Of a stretch of DNA of 64,000 bases, positions 63,933 to 64,000 are shown piece after piece (the first letter of the stretch is position 1; the number at the start of each line of letters is the position of its first letter). The notes under the pieces are model-generated. The model was not told the origin of the DNA. It did not search any database and saw only the letters and a list, made by a program, of their open reading frames with translations. The position numbers and the translations under genes were made by a program. The DNA lies in the NCBI RefSeq assembly GCF_963678635.1, contig NC_087069.1:14482660-14546659 (forward strand), given 5' to 3'. Origin of the DNA: Symsagittifera roscoffensis. Its lineage: Eukaryota; Xenacoelomorpha; Acoela; Convolutidae.

Positions 63933-64000
63933 ACAAGACTGCTCGTATCAGGGCAAAGCCCTGAAAGTTTTGACTGCCTTTTAAGGTCTATGGAGCAGTA
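63933..64000 (-). repeat. Hairpin-ended dispersed repeat, copy f, cut by window end
   Basis: Starts ACAAGACTGCTCGTATCAGG followed by GCAAAGCCCTGA, then GACTGCCTTTTAAGG, and continues beyond 64000. Confidence 0.7.

Overview
The window is AT-rich genomic DNA of an animal, most likely an invertebrate. I cannot place the species. Evidence for an animal genome: candidate GT-AG introns, a Ty3/gypsy LTR retroelement with an envelope-like gene, a Maverick/Polinton-type element with a protein-primed family B DNA polymerase, short hAT-like elements with 8-bp target duplications, many minisatellites, and a 200-N assembly gap at 39307-39506. Nothing looks bacterial, and I see no rRNA, tRNA or CRISPR.

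Layout. (1) 1 to about 13.1 kb is the 3' part of an LTR retroelement: the end of pol (reverse transcriptase, RNase H, integrase, with one frame break), then five further open frames. These are two tiny membrane proteins, a 378-codon Pro/Ser/Gln-rich frame with no ATG, an 872-aa envelope-like glycoprotein and a 599-aa protein of unknown function. A long 3' LTR follows. Two junctions are ATGA stop-start overlaps. (2) 13.1-21.0 kb is host sequence: a probable terminal exon, three phase-compatible exons of one unrecognised gene, a hAT-like MITE, a 30-bp minisatellite and copies of a hairpin-ended dispersed repeat. (3) 21074-36295 is a 15.2-kb Maverick/Polinton-like element with terminal inverted repeats of about 0.5 kb and a 6-bp flanking duplication that coincides with a candidate splice acceptor of a host gene. 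It carries a decayed DNA polymerase, a small zinc-finger gene resembling the polymerase N-terminus, several intact small genes (some with a possible PC4-like single-stranded-DNA-binding pattern), a 2-kb internal tandem duplication, and CCAATCAGAA promoter motifs before several genes. No integrase, ATPase, protease or capsid gene is recognisable.

(4) 36.3-39.3 kb holds probable host exons and unexplained sequence. (5) 39.5-49.25 kb is a heavily decayed relative of the first retroelement, with its 378-codon-frame/envelope part duplicated in tandem and its LTR present as a tandem pair. (6) 49.4-64 kb is repeat-dominated: a 1.7-kb minisatellite of about 50-bp period, two hAT-like elements, an 85-90-bp degenerate repeat, further hairpin-ended repeats and a 0.68-kb tandem duplication full of GAGCGGTTT palindromes. 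A few probable host exons are interspersed, one with an apextrin-like (ApeC) C-terminal pattern.

How it fits together: both large elements show a polymerase/integration part plus an accessory module of small genes. In the retroelement the module resembles a viral structural or entry cassette arranged for coupled translation. In the Maverick-like element it resembles a set of possible DNA-binding accessory proteins under a shared CCAAT-type promoter. Functional statements are inference from motifs read by eye; no database search was possible.
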